Positions 24,080 through 34,909 of a DNA stretch of 64,000 bases are shown here, in pieces. The notes under the pieces were generated by a model that worked only from the letters and a program-made list of their open reading frames with translations, was not told the DNA's origin and ran no database searches. Source of the stretch: Nyssa sinensis (lineage: Eukaryota > Streptophyta > Magnoliopsida > Cornales > Nyssaceae); contig VIRR01000511.1 of NCBI GenBank assembly GCA_008638375.1, positions 186,001-250,000 on the forward strand, in the 5' to 3' direction. Position 1 is the stretch's first letter, and the number at the start of each line of letters is the position of its first letter. Both the position numbers and the translations under genes were made by a program.

Positions 24080-24080
24080 C

Positions 24081-24844
24081 TGTTGGTTTGTCTCACATCA
24101 CCCGCCTCTAGCCGTGTACCTGTACATCTATTTATATGATTGGTTGTTCCTCTTCTTAACACTTGATTTTTAAGGAGCTAATTTAGAATTGAGCCTCCAA
24201 TTTTTAACATGGTATCAAAGTTAGAGCTAGGCCAGAGATACAACCTTGAGTTAGAGGAGTCGGGGCCGCTCACCTGGTTTTCTCTGCAGGCAATGTAGTC
24301 CAGGAGCGTGTTAGATTATCCCACATCACCCTTCTCTAACTCCTCTGGTCTATATATGATCTATATATAAGGACCCTCTCTTCCTTTCCTTAACACCTGA
24401 TTTTTAAGGCTGGTCTTCCACTATTCAACATAGTATTCTATATATAAGGCCCCTCTCTCCTTTCCTTAACACCAACACTTGATTTTTAAGGAATTGAATG
24501 GGTTAGGCCTTCGATGTTCAACATAGTATCAGAGCTTGGTTTGGGCTAGAGGAGTCGGTGCTCTCACATGAGGGCAATGTAGTCCAGGAGGCGTGTTTGG
24601 GTTTTAAGGAGTTGAATGAGTTCGGCCTTCAATGTTCAACATAGTATCAGAGCTTGGTTTGGGCTAGTGGAGTCGGTGCCCTCACATGAGGGCAATGTAG
24701 TCCAGGAGGCGTGTTGGGGCTAGAGGAGTTGGTGCCCTCACATGAAGGCAATGTAGTCCGAGAAGCGTGTTAGTTTGTCTCACATTGCCTGCCTCTAGCC
24801 CCTCTATGTCTATTTATATGGCTGGCTACCCCTCTCCTTCACCA
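24081..24844 (+). mobile_element. TRIM array inserted in ligase coding sequence
   Basis: The 764-bp insert begins TGTTGGTTTGTC, ends CCTTCACCA and is flanked by the 5-bp duplication GCATC (24076-24080 and 24845-24849), so it is an LTR-type insertion. LTR-like units are visible at 24081-24209 (129 bp), 24309-24430, a partial one ending at 24523, and 24768-24844 (shortened). LTR ends are followed by a tRNA-Met-type primer site, TGGTATCAAAG at 24210 and TAGTATCAGAGC in later copies. A purine-rich stretch (CCAGGAGGCG) precedes LTR starts. There is no coding capacity. This is a terminal-repeat retrotransposon in miniature that has been tandemly expanded. Confidence 0.88.
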
Positions 24845-25371
24845 GCATCAAACGCTTTAACAACAAGCATAAAGGGCACCCGCTGGTCATCCCTCCAAAA
24901 CGCAGCCAATTTGGGGTCGAAATGTGCCGGCTTCTTCTTCAATTGCGCAATACTCTCATCGGCAGTAATCATATTAAGGTTTTGCTGTTTGGTCACATTT
25001 GAGGCTTGGGTTTTTCCAAGCGGCTTTGAATTGATGTTTTGAAGATTGTTTGCGTGTTGTTGATCTTGATTGGCTCCACTTGAATTTAGAGTTTCATCAA
25101 ATGGCTTTGAATTGGGGTTTTGACCGGGGTTGTTTGAGTCTTGAGTTTTGCGTTTCTTGGGCGAAGAAGGTTGGGGTTTCTTCTTGGCAGCTGCTCGGGC
25201 ATTGGCCATGAGAGCATCAAAGGCCGAGGGGCGGGACGACATTCTGTTAGAATTAGGTTTTGAAGAGAAAAGCAACTTGAGAGAGAAGTGCTTTGGTGGG
25301 AAGACAAAGAAAGAGAGAGAAGATCGTCTAAGACACAGCCCGGGAGAATGAGAGCGAGCGCAGTGACCCAA
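24843..25371 (-). CDS. LIG1: DNA ligase 1 exon 1 (two start codons)
   Basis: Two in-frame ATGs are present, at 25371 and 25242. The second opens MSSRPSAFDALMANARAAAK, the usual start of the nuclear plant LIG1 form. The upstream start adds 43 residues rich in Arg, Ser, Leu and Phe with no acidic residue (MGHCARSH..., then CLRRSSLSF), which looks like a mitochondrial presequence. Alternative starts giving nuclear and mitochondrial LIG1 are established in Arabidopsis; use of both here is inference. After a low-complexity Lys/Pro/Ser/Asn stretch the conserved DNA-binding domain begins (FDPKLAAFWRDDQRVPFML). The original exon ran on into exon 2 but is cut by a TRIM. Read straight through, translation enters the TRIM and stops after GEGEG. 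The donor CTG|GTGAAG after GAT GCT G is the predicted exon end. Confidence 0.9.
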
Positions 25372-26186
25372 ACAATAGTAGCATCACCGAAGTGAGAACA
25401 TCAAATGACGAAGAAGATGAAATTATTTCAGAGATGGAAGGAGTGAGAAGTGGCGGGAAAGCGAGGGTTTCAGGTTCCTGTACTTGTGGCAACCGCCAAT
25501 GAGATCGTTCAACAGCAATTGTCTTTGTGAATGTCACCACCATAGGCTAAAATTGAAGGGGAAACTGGACTTCCTTTCAACCAAAGGCTTGACGGTAGGA
25601 TTTCAAAGGTTGATAATTGAAATTTATGCTTCCTTTGGAAGTTGTGGAAGAGAAAAAAAAGAAAATAAAGGATAATTTAAAATTGAATAGAAAAAAAAAA
25701 TTCATCTCATTTTATTTAATAATTTAAAAGACAAAAGAAAAAAAATATTATTTCTTATTTGAATAATTAATTGAAAAAAAAAAGAACAGAAAGTATACAA
25801 AATAATTTGACAATTATACTTTTTTTTCTTTATAATTAAAAATTTTAGTTTTTTCATTTATGAATATTATTGGTATTTCAAAAAATTCATTAATTACACT
25901 TTTTTTCCTTTCTAAATCTCTCCACTTTAACCTCAAACTATCTCAATCTATTCTCTCATAATCTTTTATTTTATCTCTATTAAAAACTTTCAAATAAGAA
26001 ATTTAGCTCTTTTCACCTTATTGTTTTTTTCTCTCCAATTTTTTCTATCCAAACGAGCTATTAAAGGCAGGCATGTAAGAGACAGACTCATGACAACGTT
26101 ATAAAAAATCTTTTCACGTGTGTAAACGAATTGTTGTTCAGAGACGACTATTTTTTAGTCTGGTTCAATTCACACTCAACACTCCA
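25372..26186. promoter_or_regulatory. Upstream region of the ligase gene
   Basis: The region directly upstream of the first ligase ATG, on the minus strand. It is moderately GC-rich for about 250 bp, then very AT-rich with long A and T runs. No TATA box or other motif can be assigned with confidence. Confidence 0.3.
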
Positions 26187-27607
26187 TTAGAGCATCTCCA
26201 ACAATGCTAGTCATTTTGGCTAGTTATTTTAGCTAACAATTCCTCATTTTTATTTTAGCTAGTCACTTTATCAAGACCAACTTCAGTAATACTTTCTATT
26301 TTAGTTAGTCTCCTTTTTTAATTTGAATTTTTAATTCAAAATATTGTAATAGTCAAATGTCAATGATCTATTTATAATGATCATATTTGAACAATAATTT
26401 TTCAATGGTCATATTTGAATAGTAATTTTAACGGTCATTTTTCTAATGGTTATATTTGAATAGTAATTTTTTACATTCATTTTTCTAAACGTTATATTTT
26501 TTAAATAACTTTATGCTCTATATATAGGATCATTTCCTCTCTCATTTACACTCATCTTAACTCTATTTTCTCTCTTACTTTATTCTTTATTTTCTCTCGA
26601 TGGCTTATAATCTTGCCCCAGAATTGCTTCTTGATGACTTTGATTCTGATGAAGAATTCGAGTTATTACTAATAACAGCCCTAGAAGAAGAGCAACAAGC
26701 TAGAAGAAGACAAACATTACATCGTGGTTCTGTTGAAGGTCATGCTACTATTTGTCGAAATAGACTTCAAGGCCATGAAAGACTTTATCGTGACTATTTT
26801 GTTGAAACGCCTACATATCCTCCCAATCTATTTCAAATGAGGTTTCGAATGAAACATGATATTTTTCTTCATATTCAATCTATTATGGAAGCACACGATC
26901 CATACTTTGTCCAGAAAAAGGAATGTTGTTGGAACCATGGGTTTGTCTTCCCTTCAGAAGGTAACAGCTGCATTAAGAATGCTCACTTATGGCATATCGA
27001 CAGATTTTATGGATGAATATGTCAGGAAAGCACCACAATAGAGTGTCTAAAAAGGTTCGTCAAGGCAATGGTTGACATTTTTTCTAACGAATACTTGAGG
27101 TCACCAAACAACAATGACATTGCTAAATTTCTAGCAATTGGAACACAACACAGCTTTCCGGGAATGTTAGGGAGCATTGATTGTATGCATTGAAAATGGA
27201 AGAATTGTCTGTCTATGTGGAAAGGTATGTATTCTGGTCACGTTCATGAACCAACAATTATTCTTGAAGTTGTTACTCATGTGATCTTTGGATATGGCAT
27301 GTCTTTTTTGGGTTACCAAGATCTCACAATGACATCAATGTGTTAGAAAGGTCTTATTTATTTAGTAACATTACTGAAGGACATACTCTTCTAGTCAATT
27401 TTTCAATCAATGGTCACGAGTATATAATGGGATATTATCTTGTTGATGGTATATATCCTCCATGGTCCACTTTCATAAAAACAATTCCTTCTCCACAAGG
27501 AAATAAAAAGAAAAAAAATTGTTGCATGTCAAGAGTCAACAAGAAATGATGTGGAGCAAGCATTTGAGGTACTCCAATCGTGTTTTGCTATTGTGCGTGG
27601 TTCTGCA

Positions 27608-30600
27608 TGTAGAGATTCAAAAAAATGAGGGAAAATTTTTCATTTTTGCCGGTAGGACATTTTTGCATGCACGGTTTTGTCGGTGAAGCACGGTTTTGTT
27701 AGTAAAGCATCTACATGCATTATTTCACCGTTTGACATGTTTAGAAGCATATTTAGAGTGTGTCGTAGAAGAGAAATATGCTTAGAATATTGAAATGTAC
27801 CTTCTGTACAAATTTAAGCCAAAACGGAAACAGTTTCTAGAATTGGACCAAAAGGGCATCCGGGTGGCCCGGGTGGAAACGGCCAAACCCGGCCTCAGGA
27901 TAAAATTTATTTTTTGAAAATTTTCATTTAAAATAATTTTATGAACATTGGTTAAAACAAAATTTCAAATTGAAGCGTTTCGGGACGGGTTGTAGAGTAA
28001 CGGGGCCCCCGGGCTCATTAAGGGCAAAATGGTCATTTACTCCTTGGCCCTTTGCCCCTACACTATAAATACAACCCTTAGAAGGAATTAGAAACAGAAT
28101 TCATTCTATTTTTTTTGAGCAGTGGTCGTCCATAGAAAGAAAAGGAGAAAAAGCCCTAGTTTCTTCAAGCTTCAAGCCTTCGAAACACGCACTTCGAGTG
28201 GAATTTTCGCCGAGCTTCCTTCTGAGAAGTTGTTCCTCTCATCGAGACCTGTAACGACACAGAACAGTTCGGCCATCCAGCAAACACAGCCTCCGCAGTT
28301 TGTGAAAAACTGATTTAGGTATGATGTGGTACTAAGCTAGCAATAGGTTTAAGTTTTCTTGTATTTTTTCTTGTTGATGGATTGTTTAGGATGTATATTT
28401 GAGGTTAGGAAACCACCTAGAAGGTAGTTCCTTTGAAAAGTCTAGAGTTGGTAGTTTAGGGATATATGTGTTCTTGATGTTGTTGGATGCTTTGTTGCCT
28501 TGATTTGGGTGTGTTCCATTGGTAGGAATGTATTGTTACATTTTTTGAACCTATATGCATGTTGACACACCTTGTGGTTTGGGCCATGTGATGAATTGGT
28601 GCCTTAGTGCTTTATGAAATTTTTATGTTCTTTGTGAATCATTGGGATTGTGAGATTGTGGTTTAAGTATGTGTTGATGTGTTTAGTCATGATAATATAT
28701 ATATGATGAGTATGGTGTTTTACTAATGTTAGAAATGAAGTTAAGTTAGGAATATTTTGTGAATGACTGGAATGATTTATGTGTTTATTCGGAATGTGTT
28801 TACTTGATGATTTGGAGTTGGTTGTTCACATGCTCATACGCTACTTGTACTTTATGAAAATTTAGTGAATGATGAATGTGAATCATGACATGTGTTTAAG
28901 TTGATTATATGAGATATGCTTGCATGTGGAATCAGCTGGTGATTTATGTATTATTGTCTCGAGCATGCTATATTGTGGAAACCATGTTTCATTGAGATTG
29001 CATTGGCATATTGGCATATGGTGAATCTTTTGAGAACATGGCGTGGGTAGAGCACGTGGTGCTATGCATTATGAGGGTGTAGATCCTGTGGTGAAAAACC
29101 CAAAATTGGCCATTGCATTGGTACTCCGTTGCCATCGGGGAGTACCCGTAAACGAGACATGGGTGTGGCATAGAGTTGTGCATGGGTGCGTCATGCATAC
29201 TACTCATATATTACTGCGATGCTTTGAATGACATTTAGATATATATGTACACTTGCACATGCCACGCCCTTAAACTTGTTCCTAGTCTTAGTATTATGTT
29301 ATACCAGCTGTTGAGCTGACCCATTCGTGGGATATCATTTTTCAGATGAGGCCTCGGGCAATTGAGACTTGTTTAAGTCTTCAAGGATGGGAAGAAATAG
29401 ATCATGTTGAAGATTTGGCCCTTAGGGCATGTTATGAATGTATGGGCATAAGCCCAATTTATTGTGTCTTGGACTTGGACAAATTGTAAACCTTAGGCCT
29501 TGGGCCATTTTAAATTGTATGAGTTGTAACCCAAAAGAATGCATGATATTTATGGTTTAAATGCATACTAAATGGATATATTGGAAATAGTGGGTGTATG
29601 CTTAGTTTGATGGATTTGCGGCCACCGAGTGAGGGTGGATTGGTAATGAAATTATACTTTTGATCTTGTGAAAATTAGGTGGAAAACACTTAGAAAAACA
29701 AAGGAGGCTATGTCCAATTTTTTTAAAAAAAATAAAGCACTAGAAAAGTGTGTAAAACACCCTTGAAATGAGTGAGAAAAATGCTTAAAATGGGGGCTTA
29801 GAAACTAGGGACAAGTAGGTTGAAACTGGGTGGGAAAAGGGCTTGAAAGACTTAGTGAAAAATTTAGGGTTAAAATAGCTTGAAAAATTAGAAGGAATGT
29901 CAAACGGCATACTATATGCCTAAATTTGGATTCTACAAAATCATTTCGGCAGATTAGCCCACTTCATGGGGCTATAACTTTTTGGTCCTTTTGAATTAAT
30001 TAAAGTGTCTTATATTTCTAGATAGGTCTATCTCTTAGCTTTCTTTTTATATATCACGGACGTTGAAAGCTTTTAAAATGAGAAAGTTATATTGATTTTG
30101 CTTCAAGTGTGCAAAATCTGACCTATGGGTAGTGTTTTCACTATAACTTGGGTTCTACGTGGACTTTTTGAGTGATTCAAAATGGTATAGAAACTACACT
30201 CAATAAGGAAGATTTTGGCACAGATTTCATTACGTTTGGATATGTAGATTGAGAGAAAAATCGATTTGAATCAGGGGGTTCGAAGTAGCATTTTCTGAAG
30301 TGGAATTTTGCTCCAGGTGAACAGTAACCTTCAAGGTTACTGTTCACTTTTAGCTACTGGTTTCTCACGTTACTGTTCATCCGAATTTTTTTTTTTTTTT
30401 GATTGTTTCAAACTTTCCGATTTTCGTATAAATTCATTTTAAATCTGAATTGAGTGATTCAAAAGTCAAAACTGATTGCCTCAACGAGTACTATTGTTTA
30501 ATAATATTTATACTTTAAGACTCCAAATATGTTTGGGTGAAATTGGGACCGTTTTGGGAATCATTTTCAAATGTGACTTAAACCATTTTAAATATTAATT

Positions 30601-30785
30601 GGGCGAGATGCTTGAGCAACATTAGGGGACCTTTTTGAGTTAAGTTAAATGACAAGTGTAGACTTTAAATCTTGGGGGAAAAATTGAGGAATGAAGAGGG
30701 ATATTTCAATCAAACTTATTTATTTATTTCTTTTAGTTTTCGTTCCCTCGCGCCCCGAGTTGGCAAAAAAATTTGGGGCGTGACA
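27608..30785 (+). mobile_element. 3178-bp solo LTR in the Harbinger transposase
   Basis: The insert begins TGTAGAGATTC, ends TTTGGGGCGTGACA and is flanked by CTGCA (27603-27607 and 30786-30790). The TG...CA ends plus a 5-bp duplication define an LTR. No second copy of the terminal sequence and no coding region occur inside, so this is a solo LTR left by recombination. A TATA box (CTATAAATAC) at about 28063 fits the LTR promoter, with transcript sequence downstream. The length and GGGGCGTGACA terminus are reminiscent of Tekay/Del chromovirus LTRs; that assignment is inference. A 31-bp palindrome lies at 30317-30347. Removing the insert and one target copy restores transposase codon continuity. 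Confidence 0.85.
28063..28072 (+). promoter_or_regulatory. Putative LTR TATA box
   Basis: CTATAAATAC follows a GC-richer stretch and lies about 455 bp into the LTR, as expected for the U3/R boundary of a long LTR. Confidence 0.5.
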
Positions 30786-31064
30786 CTGCATGTTTTTGGA
30801 AACTTGAAATATTGAAGAACAATATGCAAGCATGCATTATATTACATAGCATGATTATGGAAGACGAGTGAGATGACTACACATTAGATTTCAACTATGA
30901 TACAATGGATGAAAGCCCAAATGTATCAGTGTCACACGAGCATACACCTGAACTTATTGAATTCATTCAAATCCATCATTGTATTAGAGACAAAAAAAAA
31001 AAAATCATTCTCAACTTCAAGCAAATCTTGTGGAGCACTCGTGGCAACAACATGGTGGAGAATA

Positions 31065-31270
31065 GGAATTAATAATTTGAATTTGTATTATCGTTGTTTA
31101 GGAACTAGTAATTTGAATTTGTATTATCATTGTTTAGGAACCAGTAGTTTGAATTTGTATTATTGTTGTTTAAGAACTAGTAATTTGAATTTGCATTATT
31201 GTTGTTTAAGAACTATAATTTGAATTTGTATTATCATTGTTTAGGAACTAGTAATTTGAATTTGCATTAT
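31065..31270. repeat. 36-bp tandem repeat between Harbinger ORFs
   Basis: About six imperfect copies of a unit containing TTTGAATTTGTATTAT and GTTTAGGAACTAG lie between the 3' ends of the convergent transposase and ORF1 relics. Confidence 0.85.
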
Positions 31271-31634
31271 TGTTGTTACTCTACTTATTTGGGCCAAAAA
31301 ATATAATTGTTGCTATAAGTACTTTTCCATTAATATGAGTAATTTAACATTTTTATAGTACATAACAAGTTAAGGTAAAGGAATACATAAATGAAAACAT
31401 AAGAATAACTACTTTGTAAAAGTACTATCGCATCCTTTAGCAAGGATTTCCTTTTGTTGACGCTGATAATACTCTGCTTGAATTGAAGATATGGTTGTTG
31501 TATCAATAGACATTATTATCTCTTCCTCTTATTGTTGTTTCCATTGAAATTCCTTTTCCATCAAAGAAATTTTTTATTTCTCTTGAACATATGTTTTCTC
31601 AAGGATTTCTAATTTCTTTTCTAACATTTCTTTT

Positions 31635-32488
31635 TTCTTAACTCTTATTTCTTTTTACGAGAATTGTAATAGAGTTGTCATCAACCTGTGCTTTATTCCT
31701 TTGTTGTTTTAACTGTTCATTTTCAGTCTTTCTGCCTAATGGCCTTTCCAAGTCTACAAAAGCATCACCTTGTGCATCATCTTTTCCTAACTTTATATAA
31801 TTTGGCGTAGTAGAAGAGACACAAGGACTAGTTGATGGAATTTTTTGGCATTTTTCTTGTGGCCGACCTCCAACCATTTTGGTTGATATCTCAATTCATT
31901 CCAACAATGTTCAAATTGAAACGAGGCACGATATACTTCTTGGCACATAAGCTTTGCATGATTGATCTGAAAAATGATAAAATTAGTTAGTAATCATAGA
32001 AAAAATAACTATAACTTTAAATATAAATTTCAATATTAGTAATACCTTGTCTTATTCACTAATACCACTATGACGTCTTGCTTCAATTTGAGCATAGCAA
32101 CAACAAAACTTATCCACAAGAAGTTGAATTGTTGACCAAAGATTCACTGCTGAAGTCATATTACGATCAGATGTAAAAGTCTTGTACTTGTGGAAGTACT
32201 CATATATCCTTAGCTAGTATGTCTTATTTTTTTTGCTCGTTCGCATGTACTACATCCAAACTAATGTTGAGTCATGCTAATATGAGAAGAATATCTTCAT
32301 CATTTGTAAAGTTGCTAGATCTTTTTTCCCTTCTTTGTAGTGGATCCCATTTGAGTGGGCATTTGGGATGATTCAACAGATAAGTTAGCAGGTTGATTGG
32401 AAAATTGATCATTCATCTCAAATTAATCATTAAGGTTGGACCCTTCATTAAGAAGATTGTTGTAATATGCATCTCCACGATAATCCAT
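31635..32488 (-). pseudogene. PIF/Harbinger ORF1 (Myb/SANT-like) relic
   Basis: From an ATG at 32488 the minus strand gives MDYRGDAYYNNLLNEG, then SSNFTNDEDILLISAWLNIS, the SANT/Myb-like DNA-binding block of Harbinger ORF1. A C-terminal part (LERPLGRKTENEQLKQQR, 31638-31877) carries the RPxGRK motif of the NAM-associated-like domain. Stops and frameshifts separate the two. The similar ORF1 at 56859-57738 is better preserved. Confidence 0.75.
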
Positions 32489-32651
32489 CTATAAAAAAAT
32501 TCAACAATTAATTAACTTAAAAGAAATTAAGAATAATAAAAAAATATAATAATATACTTCAATATAATAATTAATATATTAATTATAAACAATGTAAGAA
32601 TAATTCTAAATACAATTAATAAATTAATTAAAAAGAAAAAGCATAGATTAT

Positions 32652-33117
32652 TGTTGTGTCACTTTGACTCCCACATCGAATAGGAGTCGGGCACTAGCGC
32701 CGCTTATAAGCCCCATTCGTCCTCTCCCTTGCATCAGGTCTTTTTCGCCGAGGAGAAACAAAGCCATGAGGGCTCTTAAGCCCAAAACGGACAATATGGT
32801 GCACGCGGAGCCTATTATGTGTCAAGACAAAAAAGTGTAGCATCAGTTTGGCGCCGTCTGTAGGAACGCTTGGGCCACGTGCCTCGTTCTTGTGCTCCAC
32901 CAATCTCGACTGGGGGGAGTAGCTGTTGTGCCACTTTAAGTCCCACATCGAATAGGAGTCGGGCACTGGCATCGCTTATAAGCCCCAGTCATCCTCTCCC
33001 TTGCATCAGGTCTTTTCTGCCCAAGAAAAACAAAGCCGTGAGGGCTCTTAAGCCTAAAGCGGACAATATAGTGCACGCAGACCCTACTATGTGCCAGGAC
33101 GAAAAAGTGCAGCATCA
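32652..33117 (+). mobile_element. TRIM, 466 bp, complete
   Basis: Two 194-bp LTRs (32652-32845 and 32924-33117) begin TGTTGTG and end AGCATCA. They enclose a 78-bp interior that starts GTTTGGCGCCGTCTGTAGG (primer-binding site region) and ends in the polypurine stretch CTGGGGGGAG. The 5-bp target duplication ATTAT is at 32647-32651 and 33118-33122. No coding capacity. The LTRs are clearly alike but differ at scattered sites. The primer site and LTR terminus match those of the Tat-type element at 34007-45081, which may mobilise it. Confidence 0.92.
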
Positions 33118-34006
33118 ATTATTAAAATTGGAACATCTGTAATGTCTCAAATTAATTAAAATGGGTGAGGTCAATAATTAGATTATATTAAGATAATGCT
33201 TTAACTATTTATATAATATGTATTAATATACGAAAACATCCATCTCACTCTCAAATTAACCATAATTTTTCTATTGCAATACTCGGTTCCTCTCACAGAG
33301 AGTGTGTCTCTCCCCTTTCATTTCCTCTCGCATAGATTCTTATCACTCATCTCTCTCACTTTCTCATTATGCGACACCCTATTTAGATCTCTTTTAATGA
33401 CCAGCCCTCTCGGATTTGTACATGCACATAAAGTAATGGATCAAATTGAAGGAGAACAACATACTTGTAGAGAAATCTATTGTAGAGATCAGTTGCACAG
33501 ATCAATTGCAGAGGTCACCACTTTCCCCTCTTTTCTCCACTTGATTGCACTATTCTCTCTTGATTTCATACAAAAATTATGTTCGTTTATTTTTTCTATG
33601 TTTGAATACAAACAATTGGAAAAATTTATAAACCCTAATTTAGTTACCGTTGTAATTTTACTGTAGTCTCAATGTCTTGGATTGATTGTAGAAATTTGAA
33701 TCAAATGACTGTTAAATCAAAAAGCAGCAAATAGCCAGTCACAACTCTTGGCTATCTCTGGCGAGCAAGCTAGGTAAACTACATAAGAACTAGCCTAATC
33801 TAATAACTAGTTTGATGGCTAGCCTGCTGGATATCATATTTTAACAGAAAAATAGCTAAAAGATCCAAATGGCTAGGCTGCTACGGATGCTCTAATAATG
33901 GATAAAATTTTGGTGGACCTTCCTTCAACCAACCTAACCAAAAATAATAATACTAGTACCAGTAGTAGTAGTAGTAATGGTGAATAAAAAATAATAGGGT
34001 AATTAC

Positions 34007-34467
34007 TAATGTTGCTCTTTTCTGGTCGGAAGGGCCTTCCATTATTCGTTATCTATTAAGGACTTAAGATCAGAGGGTTGCCGGAAAGGCTCCGGTGGTA
34101 GTTGCTCTAATGACAAAGTCAGTAAAGAAATAAAAGTAGTGATTCAAGAAAAGAATTGAACGTAAATTGAAACCTTACCTTATGACCTTATTTATAGGTT
34201 GAAGGTCTCTTGAGTTGAGTAGGATTAGAAGCCATAAAAGTAAGGATTTGAAGATATTCGAATATAACAGTTACCATATTGAACTCTATTTCCTTATTTA
34301 AGATCGGTAGGATATGAAAAGGCGGTGATATGTTCTGAATCATATACATCTGAATCTTCCATGCCTGGTTGATCTGGATAAAACAATCTTTCTTGATCTA
34401 TACCCTGAAAAGCTCTGTATAGACACGTGTCATGCTTTGAATATGTTTGTCACTTTCTAGTATATCA
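34007..34467 (-). repeat. 3' LTR of the Tat-type element
   Basis: 461 bp, running on the plus strand from TAATGTTGCTC to TAGTATATCA. It aligns end to end with 44621-45081. Its first dinucleotide is TA instead of TG, a mutated end. Confidence 0.9.
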
Positions 34468-34909
34468 ACTACCCCCCCCCCCAAACCTCTATTCTAGGGC
34501 ATGATCAAAGCTTAGGGTTTTTGAGGTGTTATACGCATACTAGTTATAAATGCGCCACTTCGTATTCGAAGGAGACAACTGTTGATGCGACATTTATTGC
34601 GTCGATCGTCGGTTGGAATTACGAAGCCATCATTGCTCTAACAATCATGGTGGTTCAGAAGTGAGGGCCTCCCATATGACATCTGTTGGATCTCTATAAA
34701 AAAAAATCGGGGGAAACACATTGATGCCCCTCCTTTCAACATTTCAGCATTTTAAGAACCTTCAAACTGCAAGAAAGAACTTTGAGTGAGGCGAATTCTA
34801 GCGTCCTAAAAAGATTAATTCCGATAACATCTACGGTTAGGTTCTGTTCCAAATACATTTTCCAAATTCTTTCCATTTTCCCACTTTTCTTCATTTTCTT
34901 TTTTAGACC

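Larger units (their letters stand above)
1782..25371 (-). pseudogene. LIG1: DNA ligase 1 gene, nine exons visible, probably broken; 3' end outside window
   Basis: This is an ATP-dependent DNA ligase of the LIG1 family, which seals Okazaki fragments and repair nicks in the nucleus and, in plants, also acts in mitochondria. Exons join in order with GT-AG sites and compatible phases: 25371-24843, 24079-23847, 22031-21915, 17695-17594, 17512-17396, 9770-9538, 9456-9362, 3688-3601 and 1913-1782. They cover the N-terminal extension, the DNA-binding domain and most of the adenylation domain, including the nucleotidyl-transferase motif KYDGERAQ. The remaining adenylation motifs and the OB-fold are not seen and would lie below position 1. 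Two lesions are visible: a TRIM inserted in coding sequence (24081-24844) and a 2-bp insertion in exon 6 that shifts the frame before the catalytic lysine. The family call is very secure. The pseudogene call is likely but depends on the 2-bp insertion being real. Introns 5 and 7 exceed 5 kb and are filled with mobile elements. Confidence 0.9.
26600..31020 (+). pseudogene. PIF/Harbinger transposase, interrupted
   Basis: The N-terminal part (MAYNLAPELLLDDFDSDEE...) leads into RMKHDIFLHIQSIMEAHDPY, then the DDE region: GMLGSIDCMH (first Asp), RSHNDINVLERS (second Asp) and RNDVEQAFEVLQSCFAIVRG (Glu). It is a plant transposon protein of the HARBI1 type, which cuts and pastes Harbinger DNA with the Myb-like ORF1 protein. 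Lesions include a frameshift near 26950, a TGA at 27191 replacing the Trp of CMHW, and the solo LTR between 27608 and 30785. The reading frame resumes at 30791 (FWKLEILKNNMQ, ACIILHSMIMEDE) and soon meets another stop. It is clearly dead. Confidence 0.88.
26190..33892. mobile_element. PIF/Harbinger element, decayed, with nested insertions
   Basis: The ends are inverted repeats: GAGCATCTCCAACAATGCTAG at the left, and GAGCATCCGTAGCAGCCTAG read inward from 33892. The flanks are TTA (26187-26189) and TAA (33893-33895), near the expected 3-bp duplication. Inside, in convergent orientation, are a DDE transposase (plus strand, from 26600) and a Myb/SANT-type ORF1 relic (minus strand, from 32488). 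Between them lies a 36-bp tandem repeat. A solo LTR (27608-30785) and a TRIM (32652-33117) have inserted into it. About 4 kb would remain without these insertions. Confidence 0.8.

Noticed and set aside
24450..24770. CRISPR-like appearance of repeated blocks
   Set aside because: Units are LTR and interior pieces of a TRIM in a plant genome, with unequal lengths and no spacers.
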